Of a DNA stretch of 64,000 nt, positions 51,017 through 61,248 are shown piece by piece. Numbering within the stretch: position 1 is the first letter of the stretch; every line of letters starts with the position of its first letter. The notes beneath the pieces were generated by a model. That model was not told the origin of the DNA and ran no database searches. It saw nothing but the letters and a program-made list of their open reading frames with translations. A program made the position numbers and the translations under genes. Origin of the DNA: an uncultured bacterium (GTDB lineage: Bacteria > Bacteroidota > Bacteroidia > Bacteroidales > Bacteroidaceae); contig CAJMPR010000009.1 in assembly GCA_905215345.1 (NCBI GenBank), positions 1 to 64,000 on the forward strand, written 5' to 3'.

Positions 51017-54000
51017 ATGAAAAACCCATTACTGCCAATATTTGGCTTATTCTGTCTTCTCCTAATGTTGCCTCGTGGTGCAGTGGCTCAGGACCCCGTT
51101 TTTACTAATATCAACGAAGAATTTGGTATCTCTATGCGTGAGATAACCGCGGTGGTACGTGATGATGACGGATTTATCTGGGCGGCTTCGCGTACGGGTA
51201 TTTTGCGGGTTACCGGCAATGACTATCGTCTTTATGAACTTCCGTTTATCACGACCGATGTGATGCAAGTCAAGATGGCCTGTCGCAATAACTTACTGGT
51301 GGTTGTTACTCAAAACGGCCAGATATTCCGCTATAACCGGATTCTAAATAGTTTTGACCGTTGGTTTACGCTTTCATCATTGTTGAATAACGAGGATTGG
51401 GTTACAAATATATTGATAGATGCTAACGGCAAAGTGTGGATAAGTACCAGTGCCGGTGTGTTCATTTGGACGGGTAAGGAAGTAATACCGGCATTTGAAC
51501 AGACGGCGGGTTCCTCTTATATTGTATCTATGGATAGCTGTCATATAATGGCATTCGCGCAATCTTCCATCTACAGCATCAATACCTCCAACCGTACACA
51601 GACCAAACTGCGTGGCCATTTTCCTTTCCTCATATCGGCGGCTCGCTATGATGCGTATAACAACCGCACTTGGATAGGCACTTACGATGCGGGTTTGTGG
51701 CAATACGACTTTGAGAACCAGACTCTTCGGAAATCCACTGTCTCGCAACTTCCTAAATTGATAGTGCGTGATATTATGATACCGGATACAACTTCGCTTT
51801 GGCTGGGTGTCGACGGTGCCGGCATTTGGATACTTGATTCGGAAGCCCGTCATGTGGAGCGTGTGTTGCGCGAAGATATTGACAATCCTTCTTCCTTAAA
51901 TGGCAATAGCGTCTATTCCCTGTTGATGGACGAGCGTCGTCGCGTATGGACAGCCACTAATAGTGGCGGGTTGCAATATACTGAAACGGCACATCCGGTT
52001 TTGGAACATCTGGTGCATGGTATTAATAATGCGCAATCACTGCATAGCAATCAGGTGAACCAGATATTAGCCGACAGTAGGGGTAACTTATGGATAGCGA
52101 CTAATGATGGTATTAGCCGACGTGATGCCCGTACCCATGAATGGAAACAGTTTTATGGGGGATGTGAACGTGTCTTTTTGTCATTGGCGGTTGATAACAG
52201 CGGACATATTTTTGCCGGTACTTACGGTGAAGGGCTGTATGTACTGGATGAGGACACCGGACGCGAGTTACGTCACTATACTGAACGGGATGGAAGACTC
52301 TTTGGGGCCGGCTCGTTTTTATTTGCGGCCTATACCGATAGCCAAGGTGATGTATGGTTGGGAGGTGTCAAAGACAAAGTTTACTGTTACCATGCTGCGG
52401 ACGGACAAATACAAACTTACGATACGCAATCTGTCTATTGTTTTGCAGAGTTGATGCCCGGACAAATCTTATTGGGATGTGCTTACGGTTTATTGCTGAT
52501 GGATAAGAAAACAGGAAAGTTCGATGTCTTGTTATCCAATCATACTGTACATGATATAGCTGTAGTAGGCCGTACCGTGTGGATATGTACTTCGGGCGAC
52601 GGTGTAATAGGGCTGGATATGCGCACTGCCGAACAGACGCATATTACTACACAGCGGGGATTACCCAGTAATTATACCAAAAGTATGTTGGTAGCTAATA
52701 GCGGCTTATGGATAGGTACTAACAACGGCTTATGTTGTATGAATCTGCATACCAAACGGATACAAACGTTTGCCAATCATCAATTACTGGCCAATGTACC
52801 GTTCGGTGTGAACTCAGCCTGCAAGTTGTCCGACGGGCGATTGGCGTTTGGAAGCAACAACGGTGCTGTGTTGTTTCATCCTGACGAACTTGATACTATA
52901 CCGCCTTCGGGACGTATTTACTTCTCTGATATACGTGTATCGGGACGCTCTATACGGCAAACACCTGAGTTCAAATTATCCACTCCTATCGACAGCCTTT
53001 CCACGTTACTGTTGCGATATCCGCAGAACTCTTTCACTCTATCGGTACTTCCATTGGGTAATGTCAGTAAGTCGGCCGCTTATTCGTGGAAGTTGGAGGG
53101 GCAGGATAACGAATGGTGTGCTTATACCACAAACCAATACATAAACTATATCAACCTGCCGGCCGGAAATTATACACTCCGTGTCAGATTGTATGACGGT
53201 TGCATATTATCAGAGAGACAATTGCTGGTTAAAGTAGAGCCTCCATTCTGGCAAACGGTATGGTTCCGTTTACTCATGGTGACTGTTATTATCGGTTTAC
53301 TGATTCTCGGTGTTCGTTATTATGTGCAACGTTTGCATCGTCGGTATACCGATGAAAAGATACGTTTCTTTACCAATATGGCACATGACATACGTACTTC
53401 GTTGATGCTTATAAAAGCACCGATGGAAGAGTTGCGTAAAGAGAGCAATTTATCGGCGTGGGGTACTAAGTGTCTGTCTTTGGCTTCCGAACAGGTTACG
53501 AGATTGGCTGACACTGCTACTCAACTGCTTGATTTTGAGAAGCTCGATGTCGGACGTGAACAGCCTTTGTTTGCCAATCTTAATCTGACCGACCTTATAA
53601 GCCGGCGCATCAGTGTGCACGAATCGTATGCCCAGAAGCAACAGATATCTATTCATATCGACCTTTCACCGGAGAATTATTGGACACAGGTCGATGCACG
53701 CATGATGGAACGTGTAATAGATAACCTGCTCTCCAATGCCGTGAAGTATTCCACTTCGGGAGGACGCATTGAAGTTACTTTTGTGGGTAAAACGAGCGAA
53801 TGGACGTTACGCGTTAAAGACTATGGAATGGGGATTAGTAAGACGGCTCAACGCAAACTGTTCCGTGAGTTTTACAGAAGTGATAATGCCGTAAACTCAC
53901 AGATAGTGGGTTCTGGTATAGGTTTGTTGATGACGAAGAAGTACATCACCATCCACGGAGGTAAAATTACTGTGACGAGCGAATTGAATGTAGGGACGAC

Positions 54001-54847
54001 TTTCGATATTACTGTTCCTTTGCGGCTTATGCCTGAGACAAAGGCCATTGACAATGGAATAACTGACGGAGCTATGCAGCCGATTGATGATGTGGAAGTG
54101 CGCGATATGCATATTCTTGTTGTGGAAGATAACCGTGCCTTACGCGAGTTTATGGTACATCCGTTGCGTGAACACTTCCGTGTAACGACTGCTAAAGACG
54201 GGCAACAGGCTTGGGAGATGATAGGTGATTTGCAACCCGATCTTGTTGTTTCCGATGTTGTCATGCCTCGTATGGATGGCTTCGAACTTTGTAGTAATAT
54301 CAAATCCACCTATGAAACTTCGCATATTCCTGTCATTCTGCTTACCGCTTTGTCCGATAAAACCAGTCAGTTGCACGGATTGGGGCTGGGTGCCGATAAT
54401 TACTTGGTTAAACCATTTGATATGGCATTATTGGCGAGCCGCATCACTTCCATCATTCGTAACCGGCGCACTGTACTGCAGAAAGCTATTGAAGTACAAC
54501 GTGATGATACACGCTCCATCGTTACTAACCGTATCAATGACGAGTTTATCAAGAAAGCGATTTCCTGTGTACGCGCTAATATCGCCAATGAGAATTTTGG
54601 CAAGGAAGACTTTGCTTCTGCTCTTGCCTTGAGCCAGTCGTTGCTTTACAAGAAAATCAAAGCTCTTACCAATCTGTCGGTAGTGGAATTTATCCGTGAG
54701 ATTCGCCTTAATTATGCAATGGAGTTACTTCGTTCGGGCGAGTTCAATGTGACGGAAGTAAGTGAAATGTGCGGATTTAATACGCCCGCTTACTTTAGCA
54801 AGGTATTTAAGGAGTTTTTCGGGCGTACACCGACAGATGTGATGTAA
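51017..54847 (+). CDS. Hybrid two-component system regulator (HTCS)
   Basis: A 1276-residue one-protein signalling system that spans the inner membrane. Domains in order: signal peptide (to about 25), two seven-bladed reg_prop beta-propellers (about 30-680), a Y_Y_Y domain (about 690-755), one membrane segment (about 762-781), HisKA with the phosphoacceptor in NMAHDIRTSL, HATPase (NLLSNAVKYS; DYGMGISKTA), a receiver domain (HILVVEDNRA; VVSDVVMPRMDG) and an AraC/HTH_18 domain at the C terminus (EVSEMCGFNTPAYFSKVFKE). It would sense a sugar from the PUL substrate and activate the flanking operons. The H-box has Ser where most homologues have Pro (HDIRTS). Confidence 0.96.
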   Translation: MKNPLLPIFGLFCLLLMLPRGAVAQDPVFTNINEEFGISMREITAVVRDDDGFIWAASRTGILRVTGNDYRLYELPFITTDVMQVKMACRNNLLVVVTQNGQIFRYNRILNSFDRWFTLSSLLNNEDWVTNILIDANGKVWISTSAGVFIWTGKEVIPAFEQTAGSSYIVSMDSCHIMAFAQSSIYSINTSNRTQTKLRGHFPFLISAARYDAYNNRTWIGTYDAGLWQYDFENQTLRKSTVSQLPKLIVRDIMIPDTTSLWLGVDGAGIWILDSEARHVERVLREDIDNPSSLNGNSVYSLLMDERRRVWTATNSGGLQYTETAHPVLEHLVHGINNAQSLHSNQVNQILADSRGNLWIATNDGISRRDARTHEWKQFYGGCERVFLSLAVDNSGHIFAGTYGEGLYVLDEDTGRELRHYTERDGRLFGAGSFLFAAYTDSQGDVWLGGVKDKVYCYHAADGQIQTYDTQSVYCFAELMPGQILLGCAYGLLLMDKKTGKFDVLLSNHTVHDIAVVGRTVWICTSGDGVIGLDMRTAEQTHITTQRGLPSNYTKSMLVANSGLWIGTNNGLCCMNLHTKRIQTFANHQLLANVPFGVNSACKLSDGRLAFGSNNGAVLFHPDELDTIPPSGRIYFSDIRVSGRSIRQTPEFKLSTPIDSLSTLLLRYPQNSFTLSVLPLGNVSKSAAYSWKLEGQDNEWCAYTTNQYINYINLPAGNYTLRVRLYDGCILSERQLLVKVEPPFWQTVWFRLLMVTVIIGLLILGVRYYVQRLHRRYTDEKIRFFTNMAHDIRTSLMLIKAPMEELRKESNLSAWGTKCLSLASEQVTRLADTATQLLDFEKLDVGREQPLFANLNLTDLISRRISVHESYAQKQQISIHIDLSPENYWTQVDARMMERVIDNLLSNAVKYSTSGGRIEVTFVGKTSEWTLRVKDYGMGISKTAQRKLFREFYRSDNAVNSQIVGSGIGLLMTKKYITIHGGKITVTSELNVGTTFDITVPLRLMPETKAIDNGITDGAMQPIDDVEVRDMHILVVEDNRALREFMVHPLREHFRVTTAKDGQQAWEMIGDLQPDLVVSDVVMPRMDGFELCSNIKSTYETSHIPVILLTALSDKTSQLHGLGLGADNYLVKPFDMALLASRITSIIRNRRTVLQKAIEVQRDDTRSIVTNRINDEFIKKAISCVRANIANENFGKEDFASALALSQSLLYKKIKALTNLSVVEFIREIRLNYAMELLRSGEFNVTEVSEMCGFNTPAYFSKVFKEFFGRTPTDVM

Positions 54848-54895
54848 TAGAGGTGTTTATTCGTGTGTAATCAGTTATTATGTTAGTTCACAGAT

Positions 54896-55025
54896 GTGAA
54901 CACTTTGTTTTCTTATAGGAAAACACTTTGTTCCAATGCAGTAAAACGAAATGTTTCACTGCATTGGAACGGAATGTTCTATACGTTGAAACAAAGTGTT
55001 CAGTACTATGGAACAAAGTGTTCAC
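54896..55025. repeat. Palindromic array of GAACACTTTGT words
   Basis: Outer arms GTGAACACTTTGTT (54896-54909) and AACAAAGTGTTCAC (55012-55025) are perfect. Inside is a 13-bp hairpin, GTTCCAATGCAGT (54930-54942) with its complement (54958-54970), and the loop of that carries a further AAAC/GTTT stem. The word GAACAYTTYGT or its complement occurs at least six times. It fills much of the 312-base gap between the convergent HTCS and SusD genes; the gap holds no gene. Confidence 0.85.
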
Positions 55026-55064
55026 CGTAAGGGAACAAAACTTGCACACAGGGAAAGACCCAAA

Positions 55065-55102
55065 AATCACCCTTACTACATTTAACCGTAATAAGGGTGA
55101 TT
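55065..55102. terminator. Hairpin between HTCS and susD
   Basis: AATCACCCTTACTA pairs with TAATAAGGGTGATT, one mismatch, with a 10-nt loop and an A-run on its left; it could end susD transcription. Confidence 0.55.
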
Positions 55103-55159
55103 CCATAAATGCAAGGACTAATGGTAATGACCTTGTCAGAATAGTTCAGATGTCATAGT

Positions 55160-56959
55160 TTAGTTAGCGCTGTTTCCGTGCATATTTGGGTTTACTTCCA
55201 GTTCTTTACTCGGGATTGGTAATACCTTGTTTTTCTCATAGTTGAACGGTACCGGACCGGTCAATGACGTTTGGTACTCTTGTATCTTATACTTCTTGCT
55301 TAGTCCGTCGATAACAGTGCTGTGATCGGGGTCGGCGGTATTATTGTACCAGCGCATCAGGTTGAAAAAGCGCCATCCTTCAAGGAAAAGCTCGCAAGTG
55401 TATTCGTGTTTCAGCAAACGGCGCACCGTATTGATTTCTACTCCCGGTAGGATAATGTTACCTTTGTCGTCTACTACCCGGCCTACGGTAGGCTTTTTCT
55501 CAAGTAATTCCTGTGCGGTGGGTAGTGTCCCCTTTCCTTGGGTATAGAATAATCCTGCATCCGACGGTGAGTTTTGCAGTACCTGATTGTTGGCGCGTGA
55601 GCGTACTTTATCAATATATGTTATAGCTGTTCCCTCATCACCGGTCTCCAGACAACATTCGGCATACATCAGCAATACGTCGGCATAACGTAGGATGCGG
55701 TCGTTTACCGGACCGCGCATCAGGTCGGGCATGGTTGAGTTGTCATCTATACAGTATTTACGGGTTCCGAAGAACTTGCCCAACCATGAGTTTGCCAGAT
55801 AGTTGTACGTATCTTCATAAGTTCTGGCCTTGCCATTGTGGAAGAACTTGGCGCCATTAGGTATCCATAAACCTTGGAAAGCCCGAGGGTCGATGATGTT
55901 ACCGTTGGAATCGCGTTCGAACTCATTGTAAAGCCACATTGACGGCATTACATTATACCAACCGCCTGCACCCGGAGAGATGGTAAAACCTATCTGTCTC
56001 CATGAGTTCTGGCCGAAGTTCAGTCTGTCGATAGACATGTTTACTGTGGCATCGGCACTATACACGAATTGTATTTCATAGAGCGATTCTTTATTGTTCT
56101 CATTATCGTTTGAGGTGTTGTCGCGATAGCAATCCACCAGGTCGTAATCGTTAGATTTGATAATCTTTTCCAGTTCAGCTTTGGCCAGTCCCCATTCTGC
56201 CGATCCGGCACCTGCCGAACCGTCCAGTATAGGTCTTCCCATATAAACTTTAGCAAGCAGAGCTTGTGCGGCCCCTTTGCCGATGCGTCCCATGTTTTCG
56301 GGATGTCCTTCATACAGTTCGGTACGTCCGGGCAACAAGTCGGCTGCCTTTGTCAAATCCTCCACCATTCGCTGGTAGATATAGCCCGGTTCGCGGGCGG
56401 GTTCGTAACTGTCACTCGGTCCACCCGTAGCAGGATAGTCACGGTCGGGGATTTCATCGCCAAACATGAATGTAGCCAGGAAACGGCTGAAAGCCCGGAA
56501 AAAGTATGCTTCACCCAGCGAACGGTTATAGGTGGCAACGTCGGAGCCGAACAGTTCGGCGGCACCGGTAGCTGTCAGTTTCTCAATAGCCAGATTGGCG
56601 GTGTATTGCAGTACATAAATGTTCTGGAAAATTTCCGCCGTCATACCGTGGTTACCGGTAGTTGTGTAACCCGACCAAGCTACGTTGTCGGGGTCACCGG
56701 CAGCAGCCTGGGGAGTATAAATAGCTTCGTCACTTACAAGATTCATGGCATAGGGCATGTTACGTCCCCAGAACTGGAGAATCTGCGGTATGTTGTAACA
56801 ACCGTTGGCGGCATATATCAGATGCTCTTTGGTGGTATAGTAATTGTCTTGTGTTTCCGCTGTGGGGTTGGAATAATCCATGAGTGGCTCGCATGCAGTG
56901 AAGACGGGCAGTATTGCCGCTGCCAACAAGCCTTTATATAACAAATTTCTTGCTTTCAT
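55160..56959 (-). CDS. SusD homologue of the PUL
   Basis: A 599-residue surface glycan-binding lipoprotein. Lipobox VFTAC with C23. The N terminus matches classical SusD/RagB (NPTAETQDNYYTTKEHLIYAANGCYN, of which a part is NPTAETQDNYY), with the TPR-like body (AYFFRAFSRFLATFMFGDEIP) and the C-terminal NRVRHEYTCELFLEGWRFFNLMRW-like segment (LLKHEYTCELFLEGWRF). It is the last gene of the minus-strand PUL operon, 18 bases after susC. Confidence 0.95.
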   Translation of the reverse strand: MKARNLLYKGLLAAAILPVFTACEPLMDYSNPTAETQDNYYTTKEHLIYAANGCYNIPQILQFWGRNMPYAMNLVSDEAIYTPQAAAGDPDNVAWSGYTTTGNHGMTAEIFQNIYVLQYTANLAIEKLTATGAAELFGSDVATYNRSLGEAYFFRAFSRFLATFMFGDEIPDRDYPATGGPSDSYEPAREPGYIYQRMVEDLTKAADLLPGRTELYEGHPENMGRIGKGAAQALLAKVYMGRPILDGSAGAGSAEWGLAKAELEKIIKSNDYDLVDCYRDNTSNDNENNKESLYEIQFVYSADATVNMSIDRLNFGQNSWRQIGFTISPGAGGWYNVMPSMWLYNEFERDSNGNIIDPRAFQGLWIPNGAKFFHNGKARTYEDTYNYLANSWLGKFFGTRKYCIDDNSTMPDLMRGPVNDRILRYADVLLMYAECCLETGDEGTAITYIDKVRSRANNQVLQNSPSDAGLFYTQGKGTLPTAQELLEKKPTVGRVVDDKGNIILPGVEINTVRRLLKHEYTCELFLEGWRFFNLMRWYNNTADPDHSTVIDGLSKKYKIQEYQTSLTGPVPFNYEKNKVLPIPSKELEVNPNMHGNSAN

Positions 56960-56977
56960 ATTGGAGTATGTTTAAGA

Positions 56978-59900
56978 TTAAAAAGTCAATTGTACGCCGG
57001 CGAAGTATTCGCGTTGGCTCCAGAAAGTACCGGTGAAATCGTAGAAGCGTCCGTCGACACCACGGTCGAGAGTAGAGCCGCCGTTAGGAACTTGCGGGTC
57101 GAACATGGAATAGCTGGTGATGGTAAACGGATTCTTGATACCGATATAGATACGCAGATTCTCAACCATTACCTGTTTCATCAACTGCTTGGGGAATGTG
57201 TAGCCCAATGTGATGTTGTTACAACGGATGTATGAGGCGTTCTCAACAAAATAGTCACTGGCACGCATGGAATTCTGGTTCGGGTCTCCATAAACGATAC
57301 GCGGGATGTTGGTATTGGTGTTTTTCGGCAGAGTAATCGTCTCTCCGCCACGCGTGGTGAAAGTGATGTCTTGCGCACGAAATGCGTTCTTGATGTCGGC
57401 CAACTGGTTGTGCAAAGCTTTCCCGTGTAAGAGTGTTTGCTTGAAGTTGTTGTACACATCAATGCCCAAGTCACCTTGTAACAACATGGAGAAGTCAAAT
57501 CCTTTATATCCCAGTGCAATGTTCAAACCTACTGACACATTAGGAATGGACGATCCGATGAACGTCTTGTCTTCTTCGTCTATCTTGCCGTCGTCGTTTC
57601 GGTCGACGTACTTCAGGTCACCGGCAGCGGCGGCAGGTTGCAAGCGTTCGCCTTTCTTGTTGGTGTAAGCGGCTGCCTCAGCGTCAGTCTGGAACAGACC
57701 GGCCGTCTGTAAGCCCCAGAATTGTCCAACAGGTTTTCCTACTATGGTACGGGTAACGTTGGTACCTCCCAGAGTGATTGTTCCGCCGGTTAATACATCC
57801 AACGGGCCCATGTCATTCACTTTATTGCGATAGAATGACAGGTTGGGGGAGATGGCATAGGTGAAGTCACCTTTCTTATCACGCCATGTGGCGGCCAGTT
57901 CGATACCCCAGTTGGTCATACTACCTACGTTCTGCGTTACAGAGGTTCCTACACCTACCGAGTGGGGCAGGTTTACATTGAGCAGCATGTCGGATACCTT
58001 ACGGTTGTAGTAATCGAAGGTGACACTTAAGCGGTCGTCAAACGTACTCAAATCAAAACCGACACCCATATCGCGTGTCTTTTCCCAGGTTAGGTCACGA
58101 TTGGCTATAGATGACGGACGGGGAGCCGGAACAGCCGTGTCGCCCATGTTAAGTGTTTGCGGACCAAACGAATAGGTATAACCGGAAATACTTACTGTAG
58201 ATTGGTATGCATAGTTGCCTACGCCTATGGAACTACCGATCCAGCCCAGGGTGGCACGTAATTTCAGGTTGTTCAACCATGATGAAGTGTGCTCTTTCAG
58301 CCAAGGCTCTTCACTGACGCGCCAGCCTAATGAGAAGGAAGGGAAGTAACCCCAACGATTGCCGGGGGCGAACTTTGAACTCTCGTCGGCACGGAAGTTA
58401 GCGGTAAACATATACTTGCCTGCATAGCTATACATTACGCGTGCCAGTATGGAGTAGTAAGCTTCGTCCGAGCGGCTTCCACTACCGGTAACATTGTCTT
58501 GGAATACCTGTGCTACTCCAAAGTCGGTTTGCTCCTGGCTACGTCCGGAGAACGAAGAATCATTGGAACCGTATCGTTCTGATACAAGACCTACCACACC
58601 GGAAAGAGAGTGTTGACCGAACTGTTTATTATAATTGAGCAAACCTTCTACTTGTTGACGCCAGTTGCGATTACTGCTTGTTTCGAGCAGGTTGTAGTTC
58701 TGTACGCCACCGCCGCCGCCACTGTCCAGCGTAAAACGAGGACGGAAACGTTCGTAAAAGCTGTTGTAGAACGTATAGTTGTAGTTCACTTTAAAGTTAA
58801 GCCAGTCGAGTATCTTGATTTGTGCATATACGTTGGCTTGACCTGACCAAGATTTCTGCCGGTTGCGATCTTCATTGATAAAGAAGGCTTGGTTAGGTAT
58901 ATCGATACCATCATCATGGTCTCCCATGGCATTGTAATATCCGTTATTTATATCATTGTACTCCGGATCACGTACCGGAATATTGGGTACGGATTGCAGG
59001 ATGTTCTGCAAAGAACCGGCTGCCGTACCTTTGCTGGTTCTGTAATATACGCGGATACGTCCTCCGTACGTAAGGCGTCCGTTGGTACCTTCAACGTTGG
59101 CGAAGATGTTCTGTCCTTCATTGCCACGTTCCACTCCCCGGCTTTGGTCGGAGGTATAAGTTGTACCGAAGCGGTAATTGAGCAGTTTGGATGCACCGCT
59201 CACGGAAAGGTCATACTTCTGATATACATTGTCGAAGAAGAACTCATCCCACCAGTCGGTGTCATATTCTTGCTTGCTGGGATTGGCATTACGAGCAGGT
59301 ACCAGGTCCGCCCAACTTCCGTCAGCTCTGGCCTCAGGAGTGGCGGCGTTATAATACAACTCATTGGCATATACGGCATAATCGTGAGCATTGAGCATTT
59401 TCAACTTTTTCTGTTGTGTACCGGTACCCACGTAAGCGTTGAAACTGATGCGGGGAGACCCTTCCTGTCCGCGTTTGGTGGTAATCACGATAACTCCGTT
59501 GGCACCACGCACACCATAGATTGCAGCGGATGCAGCATCTTTCAATACTTGGATACTGGATATTTCATCATCATTGGGAACATCGCTTGACGAACCGATG
59601 ATGCCGTCGATTATCCAAAGTGGGTCGGTATTACCAGTAATGGAACTGGTTCCACGGATACGGATTTTATTACCGGATACGTTGACACCTGCCACATTTC
59701 CTTGTAAGGCATTCTCAATTCCACCCGGCGCCTTCAGTACCTCAGCGGGGTTGAGGGTAGCGATAGCGGAGGTTAAGTCTGCCTTTTTCTGTGTTCCGTA
59801 CCCCACTACGACAACTTCTTCCAGTTGTTCGTTGTCTTCTTTTAACTGAACATTAATGGACGTTTTCCCGTTGAGGGCGATTTCTTGGGTCTGGAAACCT

Positions 59901-60163
59901 ATATAGGAGATAATAAGCGTGGCATTTTGAGGAACCGTAATGGAAAATTCTCCCGTGAGAGAAGTGATAGTGCCATTATTGGTATTACCCTTTTCTACGA
60001 TACTGGCGCCAATGGCCGGTTCACCGATGTTATCTTGAACCTTACCGGTCACTTTTCTGCTTTGGGCGGCTGCCAGACTGGCGGTCAGAACCAAGGCAAG
60101 AATACATAACAACCTCCGTAGGGAGGAAAAAATAGGATAGATTCTGTGCGTTTTCATATACAT
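56978..60163 (-). CDS. SusC homologue of the PUL
   Basis: A 1061-residue TonB-dependent transporter for the oligosaccharides of this PUL. A signal peptide ends ASLAAAQ. A carboxypeptidase-like domain (KVTGKVQDNIGEPAIGASIV) precedes the plug, with the SusC hallmarks LEEVVVVGYGTQKKADLT and IRIRGTSSITGNTDPLWIID. The barrel ends in an aromatic residue (EYFAGVQLTF). Two Met codons (60163 and 60157) are possible starts. It is preceded by GH43 and GH51 and followed by susD in one operon. Confidence 0.96.
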   Translation of the reverse strand: MYMKTHRIYPIFSSLRRLLCILALVLTASLAAAQSRKVTGKVQDNIGEPAIGASIVEKGNTNNGTITSLTGEFSITVPQNATLIISYIGFQTQEIALNGKTSINVQLKEDNEQLEEVVVVGYGTQKKADLTSAIATLNPAEVLKAPGGIENALQGNVAGVNVSGNKIRIRGTSSITGNTDPLWIIDGIIGSSSDVPNDDEISSIQVLKDAASAAIYGVRGANGVIVITTKRGQEGSPRISFNAYVGTGTQQKKLKMLNAHDYAVYANELYYNAATPEARADGSWADLVPARNANPSKQEYDTDWWDEFFFDNVYQKYDLSVSGASKLLNYRFGTTYTSDQSRGVERGNEGQNIFANVEGTNGRLTYGGRIRVYYRTSKGTAAGSLQNILQSVPNIPVRDPEYNDINNGYYNAMGDHDDGIDIPNQAFFINEDRNRQKSWSGQANVYAQIKILDWLNFKVNYNYTFYNSFYERFRPRFTLDSGGGGGVQNYNLLETSSNRNWRQQVEGLLNYNKQFGQHSLSGVVGLVSERYGSNDSSFSGRSQEQTDFGVAQVFQDNVTGSGSRSDEAYYSILARVMYSYAGKYMFTANFRADESSKFAPGNRWGYFPSFSLGWRVSEEPWLKEHTSSWLNNLKLRATLGWIGSSIGVGNYAYQSTVSISGYTYSFGPQTLNMGDTAVPAPRPSSIANRDLTWEKTRDMGVGFDLSTFDDRLSVTFDYYNRKVSDMLLNVNLPHSVGVGTSVTQNVGSMTNWGIELAATWRDKKGDFTYAISPNLSFYRNKVNDMGPLDVLTGGTITLGGTNVTRTIVGKPVGQFWGLQTAGLFQTDAEAAAYTNKKGERLQPAAAAGDLKYVDRNDDGKIDEEDKTFIGSSIPNVSVGLNIALGYKGFDFSMLLQGDLGIDVYNNFKQTLLHGKALHNQLADIKNAFRAQDITFTTRGGETITLPKNTNTNIPRIVYGDPNQNSMRASDYFVENASYIRCNNITLGYTFPKQLMKQVMVENLRIYIGIKNPFTITSYSMFDPQVPNGGSTLDRGVDGRFYDFTGTFWSQREYFAGVQLTF

Positions 60164-60189
60164 ACTTTATTAGAAAGATTAATTATTAG

Positions 60190-61197
60190 TTATTGTCGCG
60201 ATACTCCTTCTTGAGTTTGTGTCACTGTTTGCATGGTTCCGTCAGGATTATAGTGTAATTCGTCTACACATACACTACGGCGTCCGATGGCTCCGGCATG
60301 ACCATCGAGTGTCAGAGTGGCATTGTGGTAAAACAAATACCATTTTCCTTGAAATTCAGCAATACCCGGATGGATAGTAAAACTGTTTTTTGCCATACCG
60401 GTCAGTTCACCTTGCGGTGTCCAGGGACCATTCATGTTGAGGGCTGTGGCGTAAGATATAGTTTCGCGTCCTTGTCCGAACGAGGCATATGTAAGATAAT
60501 ACATGCCTCCGTGTTTGTGCAACCAGGGACCTTCGACATAGCGGGGCAAATCTACTACCTGAATGTCACCGTCAATTTCTATGAGATTGGGTTTTAGTTT
60601 GGCGAGGAAGCAGGTGCCATTGCCCCAGCAGAGCCAGGCCTGTCCTTCGTCGTCAATCAGCGCGGTGGGATCGATATCATTCCACCAGCCGCGCGGCCCG
60701 TTGGGAGTCATATCATCCGTAACGAGTGGCTTGCCGAGCGGATCGGTGAAAGGACCTGTCGGGCTATCACCCACTGCTATACCTACAGCTTTACTGTTAT
60801 AAGGCTCACCGGCCTGTACGGTAGTGTAGTAATAGAACTTACCGTTGTGTTCAATTACTTGTGCTGCCCATGCTTCACCGACTCCCCATTTAAAGTCTGT
60901 AGGTTTTAGCACGGCACCGTGATCAGTCCATGTCTGCATGTCTTGGGTGGAATAACAAAGCCACTCGGTGATATTGAACTCTTTACCGCCATGTGCTGTG
61001 TCTTGACCTTCGTAATACTCATCGTGTCCTACGTACAGATAAAGTTTGCCGTCGTATACCAATGGAGCCGGGTCGGAGGTAAACTTGTTTTTAATGAGCG
61101 GATTACCCGTATTGCGGAAGGTGGGCAATTGCGGGTGCTGTGTACATCCTGCCATTAAGAACAAGATGCAGAGGATAGGGAGGGAAATCTTTTTCAT
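60190..61197 (-). CDS. GH43-family glycosidase lipoprotein
   Basis: A 335-residue five-bladed beta-propeller enzyme with lipobox LMAGC (C18), so membrane-anchored. The three catalytic acids of GH43 are visible: D42 in TSDPAPLVYDG (base), D176 in DIDPTALIDDEG (pKa modulator) and E222 in YVEGPWLHKHGG (acid). GH43 enzymes release arabinofuranose or xylose from arabinan or arabinoxylan; the subfamily cannot be set by eye. It is 26 bases upstream of susC and 51 downstream of the GH51 gene. Confidence 0.93.
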   Translation of the reverse strand: MKKISLPILCILFLMAGCTQHPQLPTFRNTGNPLIKNKFTSDPAPLVYDGKLYLYVGHDEYYEGQDTAHGGKEFNITEWLCYSTQDMQTWTDHGAVLKPTDFKWGVGEAWAAQVIEHNGKFYYYTTVQAGEPYNSKAVGIAVGDSPTGPFTDPLGKPLVTDDMTPNGPRGWWNDIDPTALIDDEGQAWLCWGNGTCFLAKLKPNLIEIDGDIQVVDLPRYVEGPWLHKHGGMYYLTYASFGQGRETISYATALNMNGPWTPQGELTGMAKNSFTIHPGIAEFQGKWYLFYHNATLTLDGHAGAIGRRSVCVDELHYNPDGTMQTVTQTQEGVSRQ

Positions 61198-61248
61198 GTA
61201 ATTGTTTTCTCTATGTTATTATGGGAAATGTTAACGCTCCGAAGCCGG

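Noticed and set aside
56264..56941. A 225-codon plus-strand open frame
   Set aside because: It is antisense to the PUL susD gene and has no family features.
58889..59590. A 233-codon plus-strand open frame
   Set aside because: It is antisense to susC and reads as low-complexity hydrophobic sequence without start signals.
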